This document shows positions 1 through 7,230 of a DNA stretch of 12,242 nt, in pieces; position 1 is the stretch's first letter; each line of letters begins with the position of its first letter. The translations under genes and the position numbers were made by a program. Below the pieces are notes generated by a model that did no database searches, had not been told where the DNA came from, and saw nothing but the letters and a program-made list of their open reading frames with translations. The stretch is from Bacteroidales bacterium (GTDB lineage Bacteria; Bacteroidota; Bacteroidia; Bacteroidales; FEN-979). Location of the stretch: the NCBI GenBank assembly GCA_023231065.1, contig JALNWE010000079.1, positions 1-12,242 of the forward strand. Reading direction: 5' to 3'.

Positions 1-1011
1 CTTCCTGCCGGATATTTTATGAACCGTTTTGGGTATAAACGGGGAATAATCCTTGGATTGCTTCTTTATGCCCTGGGCTCTTTTCTTTTTTACCCGGCCA
101 CGGCGGTTCAGCTGTTCTGGCCTTTCCTGCTGGCCCTGGTTATCATCGCCTTCGGATTGGCTTTTCTGGAAACAGCGGCCAACCCGTATATCTCGGTGTT
201 TGGTCCCGGCGAAAGCGCTGGCCGGAGACTCAATCTCTCCCAATCATTCAATGGATTAGGCTGGATTTTCGGTCCGCTGGTGGGTGGACTGACTATTTTC
301 GGGTTGAAAGATTCAGGAGAAACGGCATTCTCATCCATCGCCTGGCCATACCTGGGTGTGGGGGCAGTGGTGTTGCTGGTAGCGCTGATGTTTTACAGGA
401 TCCCGCTTCCTGAGATCCATGAAACCTCATCTTCCGGTGAAGTGTCTGCTACCTATAAAGAATTGCTGAAACACCGTCATTTTATCCTTGCCGTGATTGC
501 CCAGTTTTTTTATGTCGCGGCCCAGACAGGGATAAACAGCTTTTTTATCAACTATACCACCGAAGCAATTTCAGGGATCACCAACGCCCAGGCTGCCCTC
601 GTTCTCTCTTTTGGCGGGATGGGGCTTTTTTTTGTGGGAAGGCTTTCGGGAAGTTACCTGATGCGTTCATTTGCCCCCAACCGGCTGCTCTCCATTTATG
701 CCACTGCCTGTACGCTTCTGATGGCGCTGGTTCTTGCCGGCCTTGGATGGCTTTCGGTATCGGCTCTCTTTATCACCTACTTTTTCATGTCGATCATGTT
801 CCCGACCATCTTTGTCCTTGGCCTGAAAGGACTGGGACCACTCACCAAAAAAGCTTCCTCCTTCCTGGTGATGGCCATCGTGGGTGGGGCGGTTTGTCCT
901 ATCCTGATGGGGTATATCGCCGATCACTCGGCCATGCAGTGGGGCTTCGCGGTTCCGTTGTTTTGTTTTCTTGCGGTGTTGTATTATGGCGTGAAGGGCT
1001 ATAAGCAATGA
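1..1011 (+). CDS. fucP: L-fucose permease FucP, MFS sugar:H+ symporter (5' end outside window)
   Basis: Inner-membrane major-facilitator transporter, most likely importing L-fucose with protons. The frame is open from base 1 (LPAGYF before the first Met at 19), so the gene starts upstream. About 336 residues are visible against roughly 430-440 for FucP, so about the first 100 are missing. Seen: many hydrophobic segments and the FucP-family stretch FLETAANPYISVFGP, whose Glu (bases 169-171) matches the essential Glu135 of E. coli FucP, followed by RRLNLSQSFNGLGWIFGP. The C-terminus ends GYKQ. It is followed with no gap by the convergent mutarotase remnant, and Fkp lies 0.5 kb on; this context favours fucose over the related glucose or GlcNAc permeases (GlcP, NagP). 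Specificity is inferred, not seen. Confidence 0.85.
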   Translation, partial: LPAGYFMNRFGYKRGIILGLLLYALGSFLFYPATAVQLFWPFLLALVIIAFGLAFLETAANPYISVFGPGESAGRRLNLSQSFNGLGWIFGPLVGGLTIFGLKDSGETAFSSIAWPYLGVGAVVLLVALMFYRIPLPEIHETSSSGEVSATYKELLKHRHFILAVIAQFFYVAAQTGINSFFINYTTEAISGITNAQAALVLSFGGMGLFFVGRLSGSYLMRSFAPNRLLSIYATACTLLMALVLAGLGWLSVSALFITYFFMSIMFPTIFVLGLKGLGPLTKKASSFLVMAIVGGAVCPILMGYIADHSAMQWGFAVPLFCFLAVLYYGVKGYKQ

Positions 1012-1345
1012 TTATTCATTCAACGCGCCCAGGTCAAAAACCTTTTCCATCATCTTCCATTTATCGGTGGAGGTTTCGCCAGGTCCGGATCCCTGAAATT
1101 TCGATACAAAAGTCTCCCATTCCTGCTGCCGTGGTAAGGCCGAAAGCCGTTTCATGTCCCGTTCAAAGTCAAAGTCGGGACCGGCTTCAATGATCATAAA
1201 CAACCGGGATCCAAGTTGGTGGATCTCCATCTGTTGAATTCCAACTTCTTTAATCCCCTCAGGGATCTCAGCCCAGATATTCCCTGATAAGGCCCGGATC
1301 TTCTTTCAGATCAAGGGTCAGGCAAAAACGTTGTGTGGGTTTCAT
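1012..1345 (-). pseudogene. L-fucose/L-rhamnose mutarotase family (RhaM-like) gene, frameshifted by a small deletion
   Basis: Intact members interconvert alpha and beta anomers of 6-deoxysugars so the next enzyme gets the form it needs. Reading starts at the ATG at 1345 (MKPTQRFCLTLDLKEDPG...LIREY) and hits TGA three codons after EY. In the frame shifted by one, from about 1281, it resumes as NIWAEIPEGIKEVGIQQME and runs to TAA at 1014-1012 through LFMIIEAGPDFDFERDMKRL, LPRQQEWE and WKMMEKVFDL. Both halves are clearly one family, but the tyrosine-to-His segment (YxRxH in RhaM, carrying catalytic His22 of E. coli RhaM) is missing between EY and IW. Only the second half could be translated from an internal Met (1230), giving 72 residues without that site. 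The gene converges on fucP. A sequencing error is possible but would not explain the missing residues. Confidence 0.82.
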
Positions 1346-1378
1346 CTGTTAATAATTTTGATTTTAATGGTCAGATGG

Positions 1379-1431
1379 AATATCCATAATTGACATTCAC
1401 GGTTTGCATGATCGTTGTTCTTATGGATATT
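1379..1431. promoter_or_regulatory. 11-bp perfect inverted repeat between divergent genes, candidate operator
   Basis: AATATCCATAA at 1379-1389 is the exact reverse complement of TTATGGATATT at 1421-1431, with a 31-nt spacer. It lies in the divergent gap between the mutarotase remnant and fkp. The arms are too AT-rich and too far apart for a good terminator. Two half-sites about four helical turns apart (42 nt arm to arm) could bind a looping regulator. The regulator is unknown and no regulator gene is present in the window. Confidence 0.4.
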
Positions 1432-1477
1432 TAATGAGATGTTTTTTGATGCAAAGGAAAGAAAAAAGAAAATAGGT

Positions 1478-1485
1478 TAATTTTG
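1478..1485 (+). promoter_or_regulatory. Bacteroidota -7 box upstream of fkp
   Basis: TAATTTTG matches the Bacteroidota -7 consensus TAnnTTTG exactly and ends 17 nt before the fkp ATG, implying a 5' leader of only about 10 nt. There is no TTTG at the usual -33 distance; the region is A/G-rich (GGAAAGAAAAAAG), and the nearest TTTTTTG (1442-1448) is about 29 nt upstream. No Shine-Dalgarno sequence is evident; the leader is A-rich, as is usual in this phylum. Confidence 0.5.
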
Positions 1486-1502
1486 AATAAAAAAGATCCC
1501 TT

Positions 1503-4370
1503 ATGGACATCCTTCTCACATTGCCCCCTCATGCTGCCGCGTATGTTAAAAAGCATAAAAACGAATTCACGGGGATCGCGGATATTTTTTCCGACCCCGA
1601 AGGACAGAAATTGGGTTCCGGAGGAGGAACAGTGAATGTCCTGTGGAGACACAATTTAAATAGCGAAGTTGCGAAATTGCAAAATGGCGAAACAAAAAAA
1701 ATCGTTATTCATTCTGATGGGGAAAGCCGGCGGCTGCCAGCGTATGCTCCGATGGGAAAGAGTTTGGTCCCTTTCCCGGTATTCAAATGGGGGAGGGGAC
1801 AGCGGATCAATCAAACCTTGTTTGATGTGCAGAGGCCATTGATGGAGAAAATATTGGAGCGGGCGCCGGAGGGGTTGAATACCCTGGTGGCAAGCGGGGA
1901 TGCATTGGTGTGGATGGATATTTTCACGGAAAAGATACCGCAGGCCGACGTGGTGTGTGTGGGTGTGTGGACAAGACCGGAAATCGCATCCCGCCATGGG
2001 GTGTTTGTTTGTCCGCGGCACGACCCCGGTGAACTGTACCGGATGCTGCAGAAGCCTTCGGTGGAGACGTTACAAGGGCTGACCGGTGAATTTCTTTATC
2101 TCCTCGATGCAGGAATATGGCTCCTCTCCGACCGGGCGGTAGAACATCTCTTTAAGGCTTCGGGGTGGGATGCTAAGAAAAAAATATTCAGGAAAGGCGG
2201 CCCTGAATATTATGACCTTTACTCCGATTTCGGACATACTTTGGGAACCCTGAATAAAGAAAAGCAACCGCTCACCGTACGGATCCTTCCGCTTGACCAG
2301 GCTGAATTTTATCATTTCGGGAGCAATGCCGACCTGCTCGGCTCCACCGGTATCCTACATAACCGGATCGTCGATCAGCGGGAGATCTGGCATAAAAAGA
2401 TTAAACCGGGAGCCGAGATCTTTGTGCAGAACTCGGTGACAAAAATTTCTTTCCAACCGGAACACTCCTTCTTATGGATTGAAAACGCAACCATCCCTGC
2501 CGGCTGGAAACTTCACGATCATCATATCATTACCGGGATCCCGGTTAACAACTGGACTATCGACATCCCGGCCGGGACCTGCCTCGATTTTATTCCTGTC
2601 GGTCGTCATCAATATTGTATCCGCCCTTATGGTTACTACGATATGTTCCGGGGGAAGGCTTCGAACCCCGCGACCCAATGGCAAAATCACGCGCTGACAA
2701 AGTGGTTCACCGACCGGGATTTTTCTGAAAAGGAGATAAAACCGATATTGACCGGAGATATCTATGATTGTCTGCTTTTTCCCGTGATGGACAGGGCAGC
2801 GATTTCTGGGCCGTTCATCCAGTGGTTGATTTCTGTTCCTGAAGGCCCCGGGACAGTCCATCAACGGTATAAAGCAGAATGGTTAAAATGTAAGCGGTTG
2901 TCGTCCGGAGAGATTATCAGGGAGGCAAACCATTCGCGTTTAAAAGGGCAACAGCGGATAAACATGGAAGAGTCGCTCACTGCCCTGGCCAGGAACTACC
3001 GCCAGAGTGTTTTTTACCAGCTTGACCTTAAGGAGACTGCGGCAACGTTCCTGAAAGCTGATTTGTCGTTGCCTCCTTTGCCCGCGACAGAAGAGCCGGT
3101 CATGATGCGCATCCACGACCTGATGTTCCGTTCGGTTTATTATGAAAAAAAGTCAAAGGAAAAATCCGAAGCACTAAGTAAACAGGCCTTCAGGTTGTTA
3201 AAGGAGGGAATGCTGGATTGCGTCCGGGATAAAAAGCTCAATCCTGTCATGAATGTTCAGCGCGACCAGATTGTATGGGGACGCAGCCCGGTAAGGTTTG
3301 ACCTGGCGGGTGGGTGGACGGATACTCCACCATATTGTATCCTGTATGGTGGCCAGGTGGTGAATATGGCCGTGGAGCTGAACGGGCAACCGCCCATCCA
3401 GGTTTATATATGTCCGAATGAAAGACCCGCGATCAGGATCCATTCCATCGATCTGGGGCTCGACGAAGTGATACAGTCATACGAGGACATCTCGGATGTC
3501 ACAAGGGTGGGATCGGCCTTCGCCATTCCTAAAGCAGCCCTTATGTTAGCCGGGTTTCACCGGGATTATTCAGGGAACGCGTATAAAAGCCTGCGAACGC
3601 AACTCCAGGAGTTTGGGGGAGGAATAGATATATCGCTGATGGTGGCGGTGCCCAAAGGCAGCGGGCTCGGGACCAGTTCAATCCTGGCAGCTACGGTACT
3701 GGGATCCTTATCGGAATTTTGTTCGCTGGGCTGGGATCGGTATGAAATTGCTTTCCGGACCCTTTTAATTGAGCAATTGCTTACTACCGGCGGCGGCTGG
3801 CAGGATCAATTCGGCGGGATTTTCGAAGGCGTTAAACTGATCAAAAGCGCCCACGGGTTAAGGCAGGTCCCGGCTGTTCGATGGGCCCCCGAACACCTCT
3901 TTACCATGCCCGGGACAAACTCCCTGATCTTACTCTATTATACAGGCATAACGCGGGTTGCAAGACAAATACTCAGTGATATTGTAAAGGGGATGTTCCT
4001 GAATTCGGCCAGGCATCTTGGAATTTTATCGGAAATGAAACAACATGCCCTTGATACCTATGAATCTATCCAGCATCATGACCGGGCCGGATTATCCGAA
4101 GCCATTCGATACTCCTGGGAATTAAACCAGCGGCTTGATTCCGGCACTAACACTCCTGAAATTTCAGCGCTGTTAAACCTTATCAGGGATGATATGGTTT
4201 CGTGTAAGTTGCTTGGCGCCGGCGGCGGGGGATACCTGATGATCTTTGCCAGGGATTTAGTGGCGGCACAACATATCAGGTCGACATTGCTGGGCCATCC
4301 CCTTAACCCAAGGGCAAGATTTGTTGATTGGGAGCTATCGCACAAAGGGTTGGAAGTGACGAAAAGCTGA
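1503..4370 (+). CDS. fkp: Bifunctional L-fucokinase / L-fucose-1-phosphate guanylyltransferase (Fkp)
   Basis: Cytoplasmic enzyme of the fucose salvage route: L-fucose + ATP gives L-fucose-1-phosphate, then GTP gives GDP-L-fucose, the donor for fucosylated capsule and glycoproteins in Bacteroides. It has 955 residues, close to the 949 of B. fragilis Fkp. The N-terminal pyrophosphorylase half has the nucleotide-binding loop LGSGGGT (37-43). The C-terminal GHMP kinase half has the substrate motif RSPVRFDLAGGWTDTPP (594-610), the ATP loop PKGSGLGTSS (717-726), an Asp in GGGWQDQFGG (D768) and the last GHMP motif LGAGGGGYLMIF from about 904. R598 and D768 sit six residues beyond the B. fragilis kinase residues R592 and D762, matching the length difference (recalled numbering). 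No damage seen. The start fits the family N-terminus and the -7 box at 1478. With FucP upstream it forms an import-and-activation pair. Confidence 0.96.
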   Translation: MDILLTLPPHAAAYVKKHKNEFTGIADIFSDPEGQKLGSGGGTVNVLWRHNLNSEVAKLQNGETKKIVIHSDGESRRLPAYAPMGKSLVPFPVFKWGRGQRINQTLFDVQRPLMEKILERAPEGLNTLVASGDALVWMDIFTEKIPQADVVCVGVWTRPEIASRHGVFVCPRHDPGELYRMLQKPSVETLQGLTGEFLYLLDAGIWLLSDRAVEHLFKASGWDAKKKIFRKGGPEYYDLYSDFGHTLGTLNKEKQPLTVRILPLDQAEFYHFGSNADLLGSTGILHNRIVDQREIWHKKIKPGAEIFVQNSVTKISFQPEHSFLWIENATIPAGWKLHDHHIITGIPVNNWTIDIPAGTCLDFIPVGRHQYCIRPYGYYDMFRGKASNPATQWQNHALTKWFTDRDFSEKEIKPILTGDIYDCLLFPVMDRAAISGPFIQWLISVPEGPGTVHQRYKAEWLKCKRLSSGEIIREANHSRLKGQQRINMEESLTALARNYRQSVFYQLDLKETAATFLKADLSLPPLPATEEPVMMRIHDLMFRSVYYEKKSKEKSEALSKQAFRLLKEGMLDCVRDKKLNPVMNVQRDQIVWGRSPVRFDLAGGWTDTPPYCILYGGQVVNMAVELNGQPPIQVYICPNERPAIRIHSIDLGLDEVIQSYEDISDVTRVGSAFAIPKAALMLAGFHRDYSGNAYKSLRTQLQEFGGGIDISLMVAVPKGSGLGTSSILAATVLGSLSEFCSLGWDRYEIAFRTLLIEQLLTTGGGWQDQFGGIFEGVKLIKSAHGLRQVPAVRWAPEHLFTMPGTNSLILLYYTGITRVARQILSDIVKGMFLNSARHLGILSEMKQHALDTYESIQHHDRAGLSEAIRYSWELNQRLDSGTNTPEISALLNLIRDDMVSCKLLGAGGGGYLMIFARDLVAAQHIRSTLLGHPLNPRARFVDWELSHKGLEVTKS

Positions 4371-4429
4371 AGACACAAAACCGCCAATAAATCAGGAAAA
4401 TTTTCTATTTTGCACGAAAATTTAAATCC

Positions 4430-6880
4430 ATGGCGAAGATCAAGGTTATAAAGCCAATAATCCGTAAAAAACAAGTAGCGGTACCTGTTAAAAAAGGCGC
4501 TGCTCCGGTCCAAAAAGCAAAACCGTCGGTGCCCTATCACCATAAACCACCGGAACTTAGCCTGGAGGAGTGGCAGGTGGCGCTTCGAAAACAATTCGTT
4601 GAAACGCATTCTTTCGGGATCGAAAAATTGGGCCGTGAACCAGTGTTCAGCGATTATAAGGTGACCAATTCAGAAAACAGGAATTCATATAAGGTGTCGC
4701 TCCGGGACAACCTGTACTCGATGAATTTCTGCTCCTGTTTGGATTTTAAGACGAACCGGCTCGGAACCTGCAAGCATATCCAGGCGGTGATCCGGATGAT
4801 CGAAAGCAAACCGAAACTGAAAAAACTGTATCAGCTCAACCATCAACCCGATTATACTTCGGTTTACTTGAATTACCAGGATGATCGCAAGGTGAAAATC
4901 AGAATTGGCGAGACCAGTAAAAGGGCTTTCGGCAATCTGGCAATGGAATATTTCAATTCAAAAATGGAATTGAAGGCCAGCGCTATCCCGACCTTTGAAC
5001 AATTCCTTAAGAAAGCGACTTCAATTGATTCATCTTTCCGCTGCTATCCCGATGCCCTGGAATATGTATTGCAGATACGCGACTTCCAGAAACGCCTCAA
5101 TATCATAAACAAAAAGTACCTTCCATATCTTGATAACGGCAAGTTCGACGGTATTTTAAAAACCAAACTCTTCAATTACCAGAAGCAGGGAGTGTGTTTC
5201 GCGGTAACAGGCGGACGTACCCTCATTGCCGATGATATGGGGCTGGGAAAGACCATTCAGGCTATTGCCACGGCGGAAGTGATGGTTAAGGAACTGAATA
5301 TTAACAACATTTTGGTAGTTTGTCCCACGTCGCTCAAATACCAATGGAAAACCGAGATTGAAAAGTTTACCGACAGCAAGGTAACGATTGTAGAAGGGGG
5401 CCCCCTTGTCCGCATACAACAGTACAAAGGGGGCGAGCTATATAAAATTGTTTCGTACCACGCCCTGGTAAACGACCTGAAAGAGATCAGCGAACTCAGG
5501 CCTGACCTGATCATTTTAGACGAGGCACAACGAATCAAGAACTTCCATACGAAAATGGCGCAAAGCGTTAAAAAAATTGATTCTCCTTACGCTATTGTCC
5601 TCACAGGGACCCCATTGGAAAATAAACTTGAGGAGTTATACTCCATCATACAATTTGTAGATCCTTTCATGTTAGGCCCCTTTTACCGTTTTTTAGCAGA
5701 GCATCAGGTTACCGACGACAAGGGGAAAATAATCGGGTACAAGGGTTTGAATAAAATCGGAGAGGCTCTTTCGGGTATTATGATTCGGCGAAAGAAAAAG
5801 GAAGTACTGGATCAGCTTCCCGAGCGTATGGATAAAGTCCTGCTGATGGATGTGACCCCGGAACAAAGTCGGCTGCATGATGAATTTGCCAACGGTGCGG
5901 CAAGAATCGTTGCCAAATGGCGGGCTCTGGGCCACCTCAGTGAACAGGACCGCCAACGTTTGCTGATCCTTTTGAACCAGATGCGCATGGTTTGCAACAG
6001 CACTTACCTTATCGACCAACAAAGCAGGAACGATACCAAGATCGAGGAAGTCCTGAACATTATTGAAGAAATCATGAACGAAGGGGAAGAAAAACTTGTC
6101 ATCTTCAGCCAATGGGAACGGATGACCAGGTTGGTTGCACGGGAACTTGAAGCCCGTGGCATTGGTTTCGAATACCTTCATGGTGGGATACCGGGAAGCG
6201 AGAGAGGGAAATTATTTGAGAATTTTACCATGAAGGCAAACAGCCGCGTTTTTTTATCCACCGACGCGGGAGGTGTGGGACTTAACCTCCAGGCCGGATC
6301 GGTCATCGTAAATTTAGATATTCCCTGGAATCCCGCGATCCTGGAACAACGGATAGGCCGCGTTCACCGCCTTGGCCAGAAACACAGCGTGACCGTGATC
6401 AACATGGTATCAGCCGGGACCATTGAACACCGTATGCTTGATTTGCTCAAATTCAAATCATCCATGGCCGCCGGGATCCTTGACGGGGGTGAAGATGCGA
6501 TTTTCATGGGCGAAAGCAGGTTTAAGAAATTTATGGCCACCGTGGGGGATCTTGTTCAACGCGACGAACATCATGACCGCCCGGTGACGGTTGCCCAGGA
6601 GGAAATACGGGAGGAAATACGGGAGGAAAAAGGGGCAGAAACACAGGAAGGGCTATCACAACCTGCCGCTCATCGCGAATTAATTACAAAGGGGATGGAC
6701 TTTCTTACCAGTCTGGCTACTACATTATCCAAACCGGAATCCCTGAAACAGCTTACCGAAACCCTGGTAACTAAAGATCCTTCCGATGGTCGCACCTATG
6801 TGAAGATCCCGGTTGAAAGCCAACAAGTGGTGGAACAATTTTTAGGTTTGTTCGCGGGGTTGTTTAACGCAAAGAAGTGA
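4430..6880 (+). CDS. SNF2-family DNA translocase/helicase with N-terminal SWIM zinc finger
   Basis: An ATP-driven double-stranded DNA translocase of the Snf2/RapA-like superfamily 2, 816 residues; its role in bacteria is poorly defined. Seen: a Lys-rich basic tail (residues 1-31); a SWIM finger of form CxC-x10-CxH at C101, C103, C114 and H116; Walker A DDMGLGKT (268-275); Walker B DEAQ (364-367); motif III TGTP (392-395); the helicase C-terminal lobe with STDAGGVGLNLQ from 610; and the arginine-finger motif QRIGRVHRLGQ (640-650). Beyond about residue 700 there is an acidic linker with a short tandem repeat and a helical tail of unknown function. It starts 59 nt after fkp; CTATTTTGCACG at about 4405 resembles a -7 box one base short. 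All catalytic motifs look intact. No defence or repair partner genes flank it, so a defence role is not supported. Confidence 0.93.
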   Translation: MAKIKVIKPIIRKKQVAVPVKKGAAPVQKAKPSVPYHHKPPELSLEEWQVALRKQFVETHSFGIEKLGREPVFSDYKVTNSENRNSYKVSLRDNLYSMNFCSCLDFKTNRLGTCKHIQAVIRMIESKPKLKKLYQLNHQPDYTSVYLNYQDDRKVKIRIGETSKRAFGNLAMEYFNSKMELKASAIPTFEQFLKKATSIDSSFRCYPDALEYVLQIRDFQKRLNIINKKYLPYLDNGKFDGILKTKLFNYQKQGVCFAVTGGRTLIADDMGLGKTIQAIATAEVMVKELNINNILVVCPTSLKYQWKTEIEKFTDSKVTIVEGGPLVRIQQYKGGELYKIVSYHALVNDLKEISELRPDLIILDEAQRIKNFHTKMAQSVKKIDSPYAIVLTGTPLENKLEELYSIIQFVDPFMLGPFYRFLAEHQVTDDKGKIIGYKGLNKIGEALSGIMIRRKKKEVLDQLPERMDKVLLMDVTPEQSRLHDEFANGAARIVAKWRALGHLSEQDRQRLLILLNQMRMVCNSTYLIDQQSRNDTKIEEVLNIIEEIMNEGEEKLVIFSQWERMTRLVARELEARGIGFEYLHGGIPGSERGKLFENFTMKANSRVFLSTDAGGVGLNLQAGSVIVNLDIPWNPAILEQRIGRVHRLGQKHSVTVINMVSAGTIEHRMLDLLKFKSSMAAGILDGGEDAIFMGESRFKKFMATVGDLVQRDEHHDRPVTVAQEEIREEIREEKGAETQEGLSQPAAHRELITKGMDFLTSLATTLSKPESLKQLTETLVTKDPSDGRTYVKIPVESQQVVEQFLGLFAGLFNAKK
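6599..6628 (+). repeat. In-frame 12-bp tandem repeat in the SNF2 gene
   Basis: GAGGAAATACGG occurs twice in a row and then partly a third time (GAGGAA...), encoding EEIR-EEIR-EEK at residues 724-734 in the linker after the helicase core. A unit of 12 nt keeps the frame, so copy-number change would only alter linker length. Confidence 0.8.
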
Positions 6881-6921
6881 TTAAATGGGATAGTGGGAGA
6901 ATCATGATAATTACCCAATCC

Positions 6922-7000
6922 ATGAGTCCACTCCGAAAACCACTTTTCACCGTCAAGTCGCTAAGGCGCAAAATTTTAAATAATGAGTCCACTCCGAAAA
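6922..7000 (+). repeat. 18-bp direct repeat pair flanking a GCTAAGGCGC element
   Basis: ATGAGTCCACTCCGAAAA is found identically at 6922-6939 and 6983-7000, 61 nt apart. Between them is CACTTTTCACCGTCAAGTCG followed by CTAAGGCGCAAAA, a sequence type I recognise as common in Bacteroidota intergenic regions. The inner ten bases ACTCCGAAAA recur inverted at 7100-7109 (TTTTCGGAGT). The direct pair could be a duplication made on insertion of the element between them, but 18 bp is long for a target duplication. Confidence 0.75.
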
Positions 7001-7019
7001 GGCATTTTCAAAGAAAACT

Positions 7020-7045
7020 GGACACTGAACGAAGCCGAAGTGTCT
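7020..7045 (+). repeat. Hairpin repeat unit, forward copy
   Basis: This 26-nt unit has the core CTGAACGAAGCCGAAG and a 6-bp stem, GACACT (7021-7026) pairing with AGTGTC (7039-7044). It resembles the widespread CTGAGCGAAGTCGAAG-type intergenic repeat recalled from many environmental bacterial genomes. Confidence 0.7.
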
Positions 7046-7061
7046 TCATTAACAGGTAATT

Positions 7062-7087
7062 GCATTCTTCGACTTCGCTCAGAATCC
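7062..7087 (-). repeat. Hairpin repeat unit, inverted copy
   Basis: Read on the minus strand this unit has the core CTGAGCGAAGTCGAAG and stem arms GATTCT and AGAATG. It matches the forward copy at 18 of 26 positions. Two stem pairs differ from the forward copy on both sides and still pair (C-G to T-A, A-T to T-A); only the outermost pair is lost. Confidence 0.7.
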
Positions 7088-7202
7088 AATTGATCGTATT
7101 TTTCGGAGTCGGCTTGTCCATTGAATTCAAACCTGGAATGTTTTTGGAACAGGCTTAGCGCCTTAGCGGCGAAAATAAGCAAAGATAATTCCCGGAATTT
7201 TA

Positions 7203-7210
7203 TATTTTTG
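7203..7210 (+). promoter_or_regulatory. -7 box upstream of the Wzi-like gene
   Basis: TATTTTTG fits TAnnTTTG exactly and ends 20 nt before the ATG at 7231. No TTTG is present at the expected -33 distance (AAGCAAAGATAATT there), so strength is uncertain. It lies just outside the repeat-filled block. Confidence 0.45.
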
Positions 7211-7230
7211 ATCAATATTAACCCTGGATC

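Larger units (their letters stand above)
6960..7167. repeat. Large nested imperfect inverted repeat in the intergenic region
   Basis: Three inverted pairs are nested around a centre near 7053: GCTAAGGCGC (6960-6969) with GCGCCTTAGC (7158-7167); ACTCCGAAAA (6991-7000) with TTTTCGGAGT (7100-7109); and two related hairpin units (7020-7045 and 7062-7087). Spacers between modules differ in length, so the arms are modular copies rather than one clean duplication. Short reading frames across it are repeat-derived and encode nothing recognisable. It fills most of the 350-nt gap between the SNF2 gene and the Wzi-like gene. It may be a REP/MITE-like composite; no mobility gene is nearby. Confidence 0.7.

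Noticed and set aside
1008..1193. Plus-strand frame over the mutarotase remnant
   Set aside because: It is antisense to a clearly recognisable family on the minus strand and has no family features of its own.
4406..4412. -7 box before the SNF2 gene (TATTTTG)
   Set aside because: One base short of TAnnTTTG and no -33 element; too weak to list as a feature.
4430..6880. Defence-system helicase
   Set aside because: SNF2 proteins occur in defence systems such as DISARM, but no methylase, nuclease or other partner gene flanks this one.
6877..7215. Short frames on both strands in the SNF2-Wzi gap
   Set aside because: They are translations of the inverted-repeat modules with no protein-like features.
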